Part shown: in pieces, positions 37,139-47,226 of the stretch
Layout of the letters: each line of letters begins with the position of its first letter
How positions within the stretch are numbered: position 1 is the stretch's first letter
Assembly (NCBI GenBank): GCA_900323505.1
Contig: OOIN01000001.1
Location: 2,170,001-2,234,000 of the forward strand
DNA from: Ustilago trichophora
Taxonomy: Eukaryota; Basidiomycota; Ustilaginomycetes; Ustilaginales; Ustilaginaceae
Reading direction: 5' to 3'
DNA: 64,000 bases
Made by a program: the position numbers and the translations under genes
Notes under the pieces: generated by a model
What the model saw: only the letters and a program-made list of their open reading frames with translations
What the model was told of the DNA's origin: nothing
The model's database searches: none

Positions 37139-39376
37139 TCAAAGCAGGCGCATGCCACCAGGCCCACCCACGGTCTCCTTCCTGCCCTTCTCGGCCTTGG
37201 TCTGTTTCTTTTTCTCGCTGGCGAAAGCCTGTTTGGTCTTCATCTTGCGCTCTTTGCGCTCCTTTTTGTTGGCTTTCAGCGCTTCCTTTCGGGCTTTGCG
37301 GTCTTCTTTGCTCTCGTTCCTGTCGCGCTTGGCGGTGACTGCGATGGTGGACATGTGACGTGCTAGCTGTCCGCCTTCGGTTGCGTCCGAGTCGTACTCT
37401 TCGCCTTCTTCTGTGTCCGAGCCGGAATCGCTGCCTCCAGAAGGGGGACCTTGACCGTCGTCCTCCTCCTCGTTGAGCGAGTTGAGTGCCGCTGCCTTCT
37501 TCTTGGCACCCGCGCCACGTGGCTTCGAGTAGCCAACGATCTCCGGGAATCCAGTTCGAGGGTTGATCCTGATCTTGGGCAACCTCTCTTCGTCGTTCAA
37601 AAACGCAGAAGCTGATGGCCTCTGGCTAGTGTAACTCGTCATACTTGGCGCCATACCATTTCCCAACATGTTCCTGTTCACCGCACTACAACCCGTTCCA
37701 CCAGCAAGGCTTCCAGGTCGGAAAGCAGACGCATTGCTTCCACCAAACACGCTCTCTTTGGCCGAAATCGTCCTTGGGTGATTCTCGAGATTCGTCTTGG
37801 TACTCAAGATCGTCTCGGCATCCCACTTTTCTCGCATGTGCGAACGGGGTACGGGATCGACGATCTCCTCATCGGGAGATTCGTAGTCCTCGTAGTCGCC
37901 GAGGTCGCCTTCGCCTTTGCCTTCGTCTGCGTCTTTACCGGCCCATTCGCGACCGTTGATGCGGGCTTGACCGAGCGCTTGACGCAGGATGGTGAGTTTC
38001 TCGACAGAGGTAGAGTCGACTCCACCGAGGGCTTCGCGAAGCTTTCCGTGCTTGGTCTCGTACTTGGCGAGGAAGTCGTCCATGATACCTTCAAAGTCTT
38101 CGCGGGTGACGACTTCGCCAGCTTCTTCACCGTCAGAGTCGACAAACTCTTCGTCTTCGTCTTCGAGGGATTCCAAAGACGGGTCAAAGTCTTCGCGAAT
38201 GCCGTACTTCTTGCCGAGTTGGGCGAATCGGTCATCGAGATCGGAAAGGCCTTTGTTACGGAACATGGCGGAAGAGCTCATGGACCAGGCGGTGCTGCCG
38301 CCGCCGATGGAAGGAGCCTTGGTGGAAGCGGCGCGACGGGCGAGCGCTCCAGGTCGGCCCTTTTTGCCAATGGCCGATCCGCCGGCGGTGTACATGGTGC
38401 CTGCTCTTGAGCCCGCTCGAGAACCACCGCGGAGTGACGCGAGCTGGTCTCGATCCTCGTCGTCTTCTTCGTCCTCGTCATCGGAGGAAGGCTTGGCATG
38501 ACGCGCAAGCTCCTGTTGCTTCTTGAAAAGCGCCACTCGTGCCTCGAGAGACATGTTTTCCTCTCCGTTCTGCTCCAACTCCTTCTGCGCTCGAAGGGCA
38601 GGGTCGGCCCAAATAGCTTCATCTCCCTCGGGAGCCTGCTGTCGCCACTCATCATCCTGACGCACAACTCCGTCCCATTCACCGTCCGCCACGACTTCTC
38701 CAAAGAAGTCATCGTCCAGCTCATCGTCTACGAACGCCTCGTCATCTAGCGCCTCGAGCGCTTGTCGCAGATGTGGGTCCATATCCGGCTGGAATCCCTG
38801 CAAGCTTGGCTCTACCGCCAAGTGCGATGTGAAGCTGAACGGCATCTCCTTCTGACTCGGCAGTACGGAGGCTGGCAAATTCAATCCATGCTGTTGCTCC
38901 TTCTTGCCACCTTCCTCGGCGCCATCTTTAAGCGTGAAGCTTTCCTTCCCTTTCCCTTTGCCCTTGCCCGTACCTGCACCGGATCCTCCAGCAGAGACGA
39001 GAATAGTATCCACCGTCTCATCCACATTCTCTCCACCACGCTTCACGTTTGCATCATCCTTGATGGGTCGCAAATGTTGCATGTAGTCGTACTCGGTATC
39101 GTCAAAGTAGATACCGTAGTTGGCTGCTTCACCAATGTTGCTACGGATAGGTTTGCCGTACTTGTCGCGGATGACGGAAGCATCGGCTTCGAGTTCTGCG
39201 CGAGTCTTGCCCTTTGCGCGGGACTGGTTGGCTGGGTCATACGAGAGCAAAACGTGGGCTCCGGCATCAGGGTCGTTGATGAGAGGGTCGCGCTGCGACC
39301 GGTGGACCAGCTGGAAATGCTGTGCATTCTCGGAACGCCATATTGACTTGTTCTTGGTCTTGGACTTGGCCGGCAT
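37139..39376 (-). CDS. LTV1: 40S ribosome biogenesis factor Ltv1
   Basis: The ORF encodes 745 aa from the ATG at 39376. The N-terminal block (SIWRSENAQHFQLVHRSQRD) and the FDDTEYDYMQHLRPI motif (about 90-105) are the hallmark of Ltv1. The middle is rich in acidic tracts. Conserved C-terminal elements include FEGIMDDFLAKYETKHGKLR, ILSTKTNLENHPRTI, PKIRINPRTGFPEIVGY and a Lys/Arg-rich tail (KARKEALKANKKERKERKMK). Ltv1 binds late nuclear and cytoplasmic pre-40S particles and, in yeast, is released after phosphorylation by casein kinase 1. This protein is longer than the 463-aa yeast one owing to Ser/Gly and acidic insertions. Confidence 0.94.
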   Translation of the reverse strand: MPAKSKTKNKSIWRSENAQHFQLVHRSQRDPLINDPDAGAHVLLSYDPANQSRAKGKTRAELEADASVIRDKYGKPIRSNIGEAANYGIYFDDTEYDYMQHLRPIKDDANVKRGGENVDETVDTILVSAGGSGAGTGKGKGKGKESFTLKDGAEEGGKKEQQHGLNLPASVLPSQKEMPFSFTSHLAVEPSLQGFQPDMDPHLRQALEALDDEAFVDDELDDDFFGEVVADGEWDGVVRQDDEWRQQAPEGDEAIWADPALRAQKELEQNGEENMSLEARVALFKKQQELARHAKPSSDDEDEEDDEDRDQLASLRGGSRAGSRAGTMYTAGGSAIGKKGRPGALARRAASTKAPSIGGGSTAWSMSSSAMFRNKGLSDLDDRFAQLGKKYGIREDFDPSLESLEDEDEEFVDSDGEEAGEVVTREDFEGIMDDFLAKYETKHGKLREALGGVDSTSVEKLTILRQALGQARINGREWAGKDADEGKGEGDLGDYEDYESPDEEIVDPVPRSHMREKWDAETILSTKTNLENHPRTISAKESVFGGSNASAFRPGSLAGGTGCSAVNRNMLGNGMAPSMTSYTSQRPSASAFLNDEERLPKIRINPRTGFPEIVGYSKPRGAGAKKKAAALNSLNEEEDDGQGPPSGGSDSGSDTEEGEEYDSDATEGGQLARHMSTIAVTAKRDRNESKEDRKARKEALKANKKERKERKMKTKQAFASEKKKQTKAEKGRKETVGGPGGMRLL

Positions 39377-39634
39377 GGTCGAAGGTGTCTCCCGGCGAGG
39401 AGGGTGGACCGGGCTAGCTGAGGTGTAGTTGTGTTACTGGGATGCTGGGCAGTCTCGCTTCCAAGATGATCGACGACTGGTCTCGAGCGGTAGAAGTGCT
39501 AAATTATGATTTATAGGTCTGTCAAGAGGATAAGGTATGATTGTCGTCGAGACCAATGATGGTTTTGGTGGTAGTGGTGGCTACGGTCTAATCAAATCTT
39601 CCAGAAAATTTTGAGGACCCTATGCTAGAAAAGG

Positions 39635-39678
<44 letters not shown>

Positions 39679-39941
39679 TAAAGCAAAATCTGGAGCTCAC
39701 GGCGGAGTGAAGAAAACCTCAAAATTCGCTCTCCTCAGGGTGCAGTACCTTTTTTTTTTTCTTCTTGCCTTTCTCTCAAGAATATACTCCACAATGCGCT
39801 GCTTATGTAAGCCAAATTCCTTCCACTCGCAACTTCACCTCCCTCTTCCCATCGACATTCTTCCTTGCCCTCCTTCCCATCTTTGCTCTTCATCATCTAT
39901 CTATCAGACACAAAGATTCTATCTGAAGCCATCTGAGCGAT
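39377..39941. promoter_or_regulatory. Divergent promoter region LTV1/CSL4 with A42 tract
   Basis: The 565-bp gap between divergent RNA-biology genes holds an uninterrupted run of 42 adenines (39635-39676) and a T-rich stretch (39749-39760). A short AT-rich open frame near 39794 has no similarity and is not called. Confidence 0.55.
39635..39676. repeat. A42 homopolymer
   Basis: This is the longest homopolymer in the window, about 260 bp from each flanking start codon. Its length may be imprecise in the assembly. Confidence 0.9.
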
Positions 39942-40748
39942 ATGACGGCCTCAACATCATCAACGAGCGGCAGATTGCTCCTTCCTGGACAGCCACTTTC
40001 CGTCACAACTGCGTCGAAGCCACAGCTCGAGCTCGGGTTAGGCGTATACAGTCGCGGCGACTACATCCTCTCCTCTTTGGTTGGATATGAATCTCGCACG
40101 CCCTCAACCTCATCCTCTACTTCCACCTCCAAAGCATCCTCCTCTTCCACAAAAGGCGAAGTGGTATCCATTCGAGGCGTAGAGAACCGATTCGTCGTAC
40201 CTCGACCAGAATCCATCGTCATTGCACGAGTCACCCGAGTTACTCCACGCCAAGCCTACCTTTCCATCCTCATTGTCGACGGTCAACCATGCGGCTCTTC
40301 TTCATCCACCAGTTCCACCTTTGTCCAATCCGGTCTTGGGAACCATGCAGCAGGCGAAGGAGAAGGAGTCGACTTTCAAGGCGTAGTACGATCCCAAGAC
40401 GTCAGAAGCACCGAAAAGGACAAGGTCAAATTGGCAGATTGCTTCAGACCCGGTGACATCGTCAGAGCCCAAGTGATCAGTTTGGGTGACGCTAGGAGCT
40501 ACTATCTCTCCACAGAGGGCAACAGTCTGGGTGTCATTTACGCTACTAGTGCCACAAGTGCAAGTAGCACAGCGGCAGAGGCAGAGGCAGAGGCAGAGGG
40601 AGAAGGTTTCAATACGACGACAGGTCTGGGTGGGGCTGGATGGAATGTCAGTGGCAATGCTATGCTCCCCATCAGCTGGAATCAGATGATCGACCCCGTA
40701 ACTGGCGTAGTCGAAAACAGAAAATGTGCCAAACCAGACTCGATCTAA
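39942..40748 (+). CDS. CSL4: RNA exosome cap subunit Csl4 (EXOSC1)
   Basis: The product is 268 aa from the ATG at 39942. An N-terminal LLLPGQPL motif and GLGVYSRGDYILSSLVGYES form the Csl4 N-terminal domain. The S1 domain follows (IVIARVTRVTPRQAYLSILI, then GVVRSQDVRSTEKDKVKLAD and FRPGDIVRAQVISLGDARSY). The C-terminal block has ISWNQMIDPVTGVVENRKCAK, corresponding to the end of the family. Csl4 is one of three S1/KH cap proteins of the nine-subunit exosome. Low-complexity Ser-rich (about 52-70), Ser/Gly-rich (about 110-135) and Ala/Glu-repeat (about 210-225) insertions make it slightly long. Zinc-ribbon cysteines seen in some homologues are not evident here. Confidence 0.92.
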   Translation: MTASTSSTSGRLLLPGQPLSVTTASKPQLELGLGVYSRGDYILSSLVGYESRTPSTSSSTSTSKASSSSTKGEVVSIRGVENRFVVPRPESIVIARVTRVTPRQAYLSILIVDGQPCGSSSSTSSTFVQSGLGNHAAGEGEGVDFQGVVRSQDVRSTEKDKVKLADCFRPGDIVRAQVISLGDARSYYLSTEGNSLGVIYATSATSASSTAAEAEAEAEGEGFNTTTGLGGAGWNVSGNAMLPISWNQMIDPVTGVVENRKCAKPDSI

Positions 40749-41066
40749 TCCCCACCTCATCCAGCTGCACATCGCATTTGCTCTTTCTTCTCACCTTCAC
40801 TTTCACACTTGTACACTAGCCACTCACCCACAATCTCACACACCCTTGCACTCACGAAACGCACTTCCCTGCAAACATACTGCGATCCTAACGTATCGTG
40901 TGAAGTCCATTCTAGGAGTGAAAAGAAAACTGAATAACCGTATTCTAGCCACGTTGAGACGTCACAACTTGTCGTACAAATACCAAAGGCCGGACGTTTG
41001 ATGCGGATCCTCCATAAATTTCTTCTTGCAATTTTGTTGTTCTTGGTGTTGTTTTTCCTTGTTTGT
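40749..41066. other. Convergent intergenic region CSL4/HAL-type kinase
   Basis: This 318-bp gap holds two 3' flanks. Nothing else is visible. Confidence 0.5.
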
Positions 41067-43694
41067 TCAATCTTTGCGGTGGAAGAGCGAGTGTTTGCGC
41101 TTCGACTCTTCGCTCATGACCTTGACATGTGGGTGGTCGGGTTGCTCTCCCGGCTTTCCATCTTTCAAGATGTGCGCGCAGGTTCGGATGTTCTTGAGCC
41201 ATTCGTCACCCTTGTCGTCGTCATCCTCGAATTCGGCAAGACCGATGCTACCCAGCCCGGCGGCGTGGGCATCGCGGCTGATGCCATCGAAAGCGCCGCC
41301 GCGAGGAGAGATGGAGCCATCGTGGTGATGCGAGTGCGCTTGAGCGTGGGCACCATCGATCGCAGAGCGCAGCATGTCGGTCGAGTTGCTACGAGACATG
41401 ACAGGAGTGCGCGTGAGTGGCGAGTCGGTATCACTGAAGCGGCGCCCGCGGAGAAGATCGCCAAGGGTGCATCGGAGCGAAGGTTCGACGGCCATCATGC
41501 GCGACAGGGCAGAACGGGTCTCACGAGGGAGTAGGCGGAAGATGCTATCCGCTGCGCCAGAGGTGAAGGTGGTTTGCGACGATGCAGACGAGACGCTGTC
41601 GCTGCGATGAGCGTGCGGGCGAATGTCGTCGAAGGCACCGCCGCCGTTGCTGCCCTCTCCGGCTGCACTGTCGTCTGCGAGAGAAGAGGTGGGAGAAGAC
41701 ACGATGGGCGACATAGCACTGGGGCTGGCCGAGGCGCCGTTGCCATTGCCGTCCTCGCCACCGAGGATCTTGTTCGCCTCGAACGTGTCGCTGAGCGAAG
41801 GCGAGTGTGGGTTCGAGTGGATCGAGTGCGGAGTCATGTAGCCTGCCTCGTGTGCCGATCGAATCTGCGGCGTGACTCCGTTGTCATCCGAGCTGGTGAC
41901 AGGGTCGATGGTAGACATGCCGAGCGTCTTGCGAATGGCCGAGACGTGGTCGCTCGAAGTAACGCGGCTTGCCATGACGCTCGATGCGGGCGTGCTGCTC
42001 TGTCTGCTGGGTCCCTCGCTGTTGCTCAGGCTCTTGGCGGGCTCGGAAGGAGGAGCCTTGCACAGCTCGGGGTGCGAGTTGACGAAAAGCCTGAAGCTCG
42101 GGTCAGTCTTCATATCCGGCAGCTTCCACGGGAAGCGACGCAGAATCATACAGAGGAAAATGATGGCGCAGCTCCACACATCCGTCAACCTCGGGTCGTA
42201 CGTCTGCTGCGACAGCACTTCGGGCGCCAAGTACGGATCGGAACCCACGACACCGGTAGCAACCACCTTGCTCTTGCCTGGCGAGTGGAAGACGGTGGCA
42301 GTACCAAAGTCGATGAGCTTTACGACATTGCCCGTGGTCATGACGCAGTTGTCGAGCTTGAGATCACGATGCGCGAGACCCATCGAGTGAAGATAGTCGA
42401 CACCATCGCAGATCTGGCGGAAGACACAGTAGATCTCCTGACGGCACATCTTGCCGCTCATGACGACACTGAAGAGGTCGTAAGGAGCGTACTCCATGAC
42501 CTCGTAGTAGTGGCCGTGATCCGAGATAATGTCGATGGTCTCGATGATGTTGATGTGGTGGAGCGTACTGCCGATGCAGAATTCGGCGGTGACCTTCTTG
42601 ATGTACTCCTTCTCGTTTTCGCCTGGCCTGCGCTGACGGAACTCCTTGACGGCAAAGACGGTGTGGTCCTTGGAGCGCTTGATCAAACGCACTGTACCAC
42701 CGGCACCCGAACCAAGCACTTTGCCCCACTTGCCGTACTTTTTGGCGAGGTGAGCATGATCCTCACCGAGCGGTGGCGAGTCCTTGCCGTGTCGCTTAGG
42801 TGTCGCAATACCAGAGCGGCTGCTGTCACTGCGCGAGTCGCTGTTGTGATGACCAATATGATTTTGCAAGAACTTGCGCAAGTCGGTGAGAGGGTTGTGG
42901 TGGCCCGAATGTTCCTTGTCCTTCTTCTTCTTGCCATGACCATCGTTGTCCGAAGGCGATGCTGTACCGCTGCCGCCATCGCTGTGCTTGCGACCACCGC
43001 TGCTGCCGAGACGCTCAGTGTTGCGCCGTGAGCCTAGTTTGGGGAAGATGAACTGAGGCGGTGTGCTTGCGACATCGCTGTTGGATGCATCGACGCCACG
43101 GGCGGAAGCAAGACCGCTGGCACCAGCACCTTGAACCGGCTGGAATGACGTGCCGGTCATGGCACCGCTGATCACCTTGTTGAGACCGGAGCGGGGCTGG
43201 CTCTGGGTGCCACTTGCGACAGGCGAGACCGACTCGGATGTGACCTCATTGACATGCAGATGAGCGGAAGCGCCACCGGTGCCGATGGGTGTTGCGACAC
43301 CCGAGTGGTCCGCACGCTCACTAAGGCCCATCTTCTTGAGGTTTTCGGATCGGATCTTGGCAGCAGAAGCGCTGGGACCAGTGATGGCATCAACAGGACC
43401 CGAGACAATGCTGTGGGAGACGTCGTTGCCGCCTGTAGAGATTGGAGAAGCCATCTGAGCGGGGGAAGAGACAGCGAATCCGGTGATGCTGGGGACAGGT
43501 GTCGGCAGTGCAGATGAAGAGCCTTGATCCGCTCTTTCGCTACGAATGGCAGTGTAACCAGGGCCGGTCGAGTCTTCTCGCAGCGTCATCTGGTTGGTTT
43601 GTGTGGCGAGATGAACGACATCAGCGCCTCGCTTTTCGTCGTCGGGCTGGGTTGAATGCTGGACGATGGGGTCCATGGGCTTTGAGGACAACAT
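41067..43694 (-). CDS. Ser/Thr protein kinase of the fungal HAL (SAT4/HAL4-HRK1) family
   Basis: The product is 875 aa from the ATG at 43694 (a second ATG lies at 43676). The first 315 residues are Ser/Gly/His-rich and likely disordered. The kinase domain begins [20 protein letters not shown] (about 320), has the VKEF lysine, HRDLKLDNC catalytic loop, IDFGTATVF (DFG) and [11 protein letters not shown], and the [20 protein letters not shown] block typical of HAL/NPR kinases. A low-complexity insertion of about 165 residues (about 545-710) separates this from the last kinase helices ([20 protein letters not shown] and the [16 protein letters not shown] segment). In yeast, Sat4/Hal4 and relatives stabilise plasma-membrane transporters and regulate Trk potassium uptake and Pma1; the role here is by family. 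Confidence 0.9.
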   Translation of the reverse strand: MLSSKPMDPIVQHSTQPDDEKRGADVVHLATQTNQMTLREDSTGPGYTAIRSERADQGSSSALPTPVPSITGFAVSSPAQMASPISTGGNDVSHSIVSGPVDAITGPSASAAKIRSENLKKMGLSERADHSGVATPIGTGGASAHLHVNEVTSESVSPVASGTQSQPRSGLNKVISGAMTGTSFQPVQGAGASGLASARGVDASNSDVASTPPQFIFPKLGSRRNTERLGSSGGRKHSDGGSGTASPSDNDGHGKKKKDKEHSGHHNPLTDLRKFLQNHIGHHNSDSRSDSSRSGIATPKRHGKDSPPLGEDHAHLAKKYGKWGKVLGSGAGGTVRLIKRSKDHTVFAVKEFRQRRPGENEKEYIKKVTAEFCIGSTLHHINIIETIDIISDHGHYYEVMEYAPYDLFSVVMSGKMCRQEIYCVFRQICDGVDYLHSMGLAHRDLKLDNCVMTTGNVVKLIDFGTATVFHSPGKSKVVATGVVGSDPYLAPEVLSQQTYDPRLTDVWSCAIIFLCMILRRFPWKLPDMKTDPSFRLFVNSHPELCKAPPSEPAKSLSNSEGPSRQSSTPASSVMASRVTSSDHVSAIRKTLGMSTIDPVTSSDDNGVTPQIRSAHEAGYMTPHSIHSNPHSPSLSDTFEANKILGGEDGNGNGASASPSAMSPIVSSPTSSLADDSAAGEGSNGGGAFDDIRPHAHRSDSVSSASSQTTFTSGAADSIFRLLPRETRSALSRMMAVEPSLRCTLGDLLRGRRFSDTDSPLTRTPVMSRSNSTDMLRSAIDGAHAQAHSHHHDGSISPRGGAFDGISRDAHAAGLGSIGLAEFEDDDDKGDEWLKNIRTCAHILKDGKPGEQPDHPHVKVMSEESKRKHSLFHRKD

Positions 43695-44306
43695 GTTGGG
43701 CGAGTTGTGCTATGACGATGTCGACGTTGCTGTTGCAGCTAACGACGATAGTTGGCGTCTGCTGTTTGAGAGCCGTTCGTGGACGAGTGGTGGCAGTGAT
43801 ATGCTATTGCACGAACGAGTCGAGCTGGCGTTAGAGAGTCCGATCCAGTTCGAGGAAAGAATAGGGACAAGAGGGACGACTGCGAGTGAGAGAACAATGC
43901 AGCCGTTGTTGGAGAAGCTTGTTGCTACACTGTCAAGGCTGACTAGTCTACAGTGCGTCGTGGAATCTCGGCTGAGCAGGGACGAGGTCGGAACTGAGCA
44001 GCCTTGAGGGTAGTTGCAATCTAGACGAGCGCCGCTGCGGGTTGCTTGTGCCGGGTTCAGCCAAGATATAGACGGTGTTTGAAGGGGTAGGCTGAGTTGA
44101 GGAACGATGTAAAAGCGGGTGGGACCAACCTTATGTCGAACCGCAGACGCGTGGAAGCGGGTATAGGGTTTCGTGACAAGGATCCGTAGACCGACGGGAA
44201 GGAAGCTACTGAGCTAGATGCAGCTGTCCTTGCTTATGCAGAAGCTATCCGGCGAGACGAGGGCCGACGAGGTCCGTGAGCGAGGACCTAGGGTTGAATG
44301 AGAGAG

Positions 44307-44345
<39 letters not shown>

Positions 44346-46383
44346 CCGTCTTGGCACGGCGTGGGGTCGTGTTAAGGAGTAGCAAACAACCTTTTTGGTG
44401 GCGGGCGACCAAATGCGGTTGTGGAAAGACGGAGCAAACAGAAAGGTATGAGAGATGGTGGTCACCCTGAAAGGATGAAGCGATGAGACCAGGGAGCAAG
44501 CAAGAAGGACGTTGCTTGATCGAGGGTGGAAGATGGACGCACGTTTAGCGTGCTACGATAGTTGAAGCTTGAGCTGGATGGAGAAAGCGAAAAAGAGAGC
44601 TCAGGCAGAGCACAGAGATGGCCGCAGAAGGGACGACCGGGAGCATACGCCGAAGCAGCCGCACAGAAGCAGCAGCAGCAATCAGTCAAAGAGCGGTGAC
44701 GCCAATTCTGTGTCTCGTTCCCGCCTCGACCAACGATTCTGTGTCGAGCGAGCGCCAGAGGCGAAATGAGAGAGCACTCACACACACACACGCGGTCAAT
44801 CAGCAACACAGTACAGATCCAGTAGCTGAGCAGAGGCTCAAATAAAAGAAAAAGAAAAGAAAAAGAAAAGAAAAAGAGAGAGCTTCCGGGTGAATGGGCC
44901 ATCCCCCACTTTTGTTGGCTCTGGAAGTGCGGGCCAGAGCCACAAAGCACGCCGCGGCAACCTCAACCAACGAAAAGTCGAAATTAAATTGGTGCAGCAC
45001 GATACGGCAATGGACAGGATACAGGTTGTGAGACTGACTCCGGACTTTACTTTTTTTTTTCGTTTCGCTTGGTCCAATCACAAACCCTGAGGGTCACGTT
45101 CGACCATCAATCAAAGCACGACAGCCAAGCCAGCTAGCAGCAGCCAAGATCGGCTTTGTAATACAGCCAATGCAATTCACAATCAACATACTGTAGCCGA
45201 CCACTTTACTCTCTGCCACTCCTTTCCTCACTCGACCAACTGCACAAATGCACAAAGTCAACGTTTCATCACAGCTACACTATACAATCGTCTTTAAGAA
45301 TTCAGTTTCTGAAAGCAGCGAAAGGGTGGATTTTTGTCAGTCGCACTGACACAAAGGGTCGGGAATTTTTTATTTTATTTTTTTGATTCAGCCGAGAGAA
45401 AGTGAAGCTGCCTCGGAAATCCCGCACGAATATCTCCTACGGAAAAGAGAGCTTCATAGAGAGAGACCCTTGATCGAAATTCAAATCATCACTTTCGCGA
45501 ATCGGCATCCTTCTCCTCTTTTTGTATTCGAGGCTGGAATTTACCTATCGCGTCACCGTGCTTGATCAGAGACAAGAGAAAAGAGATCTGTCTCTTGTTG
45601 GATCTTTGACACGATGGATGGGATGGCTGTCCCCCTCTTGCTTTGCTTGCGTTCCTTGCAGCTTTGGAGAGTAGGTTGTGATATGAAGTGGGAGCAGGAT
45701 TCTACGCCCTCCGCAATCAAACAGCAGCAGCTGCTGCTGCAGCAAACAGTTGTAGGAATCTAGCACAGAGAGAAGGGAGGGAAACGAATCGGCTATTCTT
45801 ATGTCCGATGTCGAGCCAAATGCTCAGCAACTCAATTTCGAATCGTCGTTCCTGCCGATTCGGTTTCGGATTCCAAGGCACACAAATGTTTGTCGGCTTC
45901 GACCTACCGACTGCTCAGCCATGCTCAGAGCCAATGAAGAGCCAGCCTTGCTTGTACAACAGAATCGTGGTCAAAGGCCAAGATTCGAGAGGAATGATTC
46001 TTGTACCGCTCTCAAGGAAAGAAAAATGTTTTCTCAAAAAAAAAAGAAAAAAGAAAAAAAAAAGCAAAACAGAAATGCAGTCATCAAATTATGCCTCAAA
46101 ATCGGTGCTTCGACAAGTCGACTGCCTCGAAGCAGGGCAACAAGGAAGACGACATTCAGGCACAATCTTGCTCACTTCGTACGCCTTTGTTCCGTGGCAG
46201 AGTGCATGTAGCCATTGCTGAATGTGTATGCAGAACAGTGCAGAGATTATAGACAAAGGAAAAGACGAAATAAAGTGTCCTCTAGCGACACCTGCCACGG
46301 GTTGTAGGCAGAGTCAGCGGATAGAGGCAAGCAAGAGTCGGAGAGCAAAGCAAAGTCGTTTGGCAATAGTAGAGCTAAAGCGG
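43695..46383. other. 2.7-kb gene-poor region upstream of the kinase gene
   Basis: No ORF here has recognisable similarity, a signal peptide or a consistent composition. It contains a TA/TG dinucleotide repeat (about 44307-44345), an AAAAGA-type repeat (about 44845-44880), a CAG-type block (45721-45745), A-rich sequence (46036-46065) and one TACTGTA (45189-45195). Part may be a long 5' leader of the HAL-type kinase mRNA. An unannotated RNA or fast-evolving small gene cannot be excluded. Confidence 0.45.
44307..44345. repeat. (TA)n(TG)n microsatellite
   Basis: A compound dinucleotide repeat, TA units followed by about thirteen TG units. Confidence 0.95.
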
Positions 46384-47226
46384 TTAGACAAGCATGGTAC
46401 CGGCGAGAGCAGCGACCACGCAGCCGACCATGGCAGCCGAACCCATGCGAGCCGTGGTCGAGGCCGACGAAGTCGAGCTGCTGGATCCCGACGAGCTGCT
46501 GGATCCCGACGAGCTGCTGGATCCCGACGAGCTGCTGCCCGAAGTCTGCGAAGCGCTGCTGCCCGAGGTCGAGCTCGAAGCAGCCGAGTTGCTCGATTGG
46601 CTCACCGAAGTTGCCATGCTCGAGCTAGCTGACGACGAGGCAGCTGAAGCAGAGGCAGAAGCAGAGGCACTCGATCCAGAAGCAGAGGCAGATGCGGAAG
46701 ACGAACCAGACGAAGCAGTGGCCGAAGCGCCAACAATTCTGCCGTTACCCCAGGGGATCGCAGGTCCTTCGGGCTGCTTGGAGAAGGGAGGGGCGGTCAC
46801 GGCACCGCTGGCGTCAGCGATGGCGAATCGAGTGGTCCAAGTAGGGTCCGCACCGCTGTGGGTGAACTGGAAAAAGTAAATGTTCGAGTTGGGTGCCACC
46901 TTGGGGGCGGTCCACAGAAGCTTGCCTGCACCAGCCGAGGTGCCGTCGACGCCCGTCGCGACCGTGTAGAGCTCGGTCATGTTTTGGTTGGATCCGGTCA
47001 TGAATTTGATCTCCATGCTCTTCCAAGCCTCGTTGGTGGTGGTGTCCCACTGAATCATGAGTGGCGATCCCTCAGGGGTGGTGCTGGGGGTGAGAGGCGA
47101 GACAGTGGTCGCAGCGGTAGACGAGCTCGACTGTCGCTTGATCAGCTCGGGCATAGCGACGACCGACGAGACGCTAGTGAGCGCAACAAGAGCCCAAGGG
47201 GCGAGGGTGGCAGCGAAGAACTTCAT
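46384..47226 (-). CDS. Ser-rich GPI-anchored cell-surface protein with Kre9/Knh1-like domain
   Basis: From the ATG at 47226 (MKFFAATLAPWALVALTSVS) the product is 280 aa. It has a signal peptide (about 1-24), a possible KR dibasic processing site (LIKRQ, about 28-31) and a folded domain (about 45-150). The latter contains LMIQWDTTTNEAWKSMEIKF and IYFFQFTHSGADPTWTTRFA, the pattern of the Ser-Thr-rich GPI-anchored/Kre9-Knh1 domain family. A Ser/Ala/Gly mucin-like stalk (about 165-260) follows, and a hydrophobic C-terminus (AAMVGCVVAALAGTMLV) fits a GPI signal. Such proteins are wall or plasma-membrane mannoproteins; the exact role is unknown. The stalk includes three 18-bp repeat units (about 46477-46530). 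Confidence 0.85.
   Translation of the reverse strand: MKFFAATLAPWALVALTSVSSVVAMPELIKRQSSSSTAATTVSPLTPSTTPEGSPLMIQWDTTTNEAWKSMEIKFMTGSNQNMTELYTVATGVDGTSAGAGKLLWTAPKVAPNSNIYFFQFTHSGADPTWTTRFAIADASGAVTAPPFSKQPEGPAIPWGNGRIVGASATASSGSSSASASASGSSASASASASAASSSASSSMATSVSQSSNSAASSSTSGSSASQTSGSSSSGSSSSSGSSSSSGSSSSTSSASTTARMGSAAMVGCVVAALAGTMLV
46477..46530 (-). repeat. 18-bp tandem repeat in the Ser-rich stalk
   Basis: About three copies of an 18-bp unit (GAGCTGCTGGATCCCGAC on the plus strand) code for Ser-Gly-Ser-Ser-Ser-Ser in the GPI protein. Copy number could vary between strains without breaking the frame. Confidence 0.9.

Noticed and set aside
45688..46221. Possible small gene on the plus strand
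   Set aside because: The predicted protein is low-complexity (Ala run, Lys run) with no conserved motif or signal peptide, and the Lys run comes from an A-rich microsatellite.
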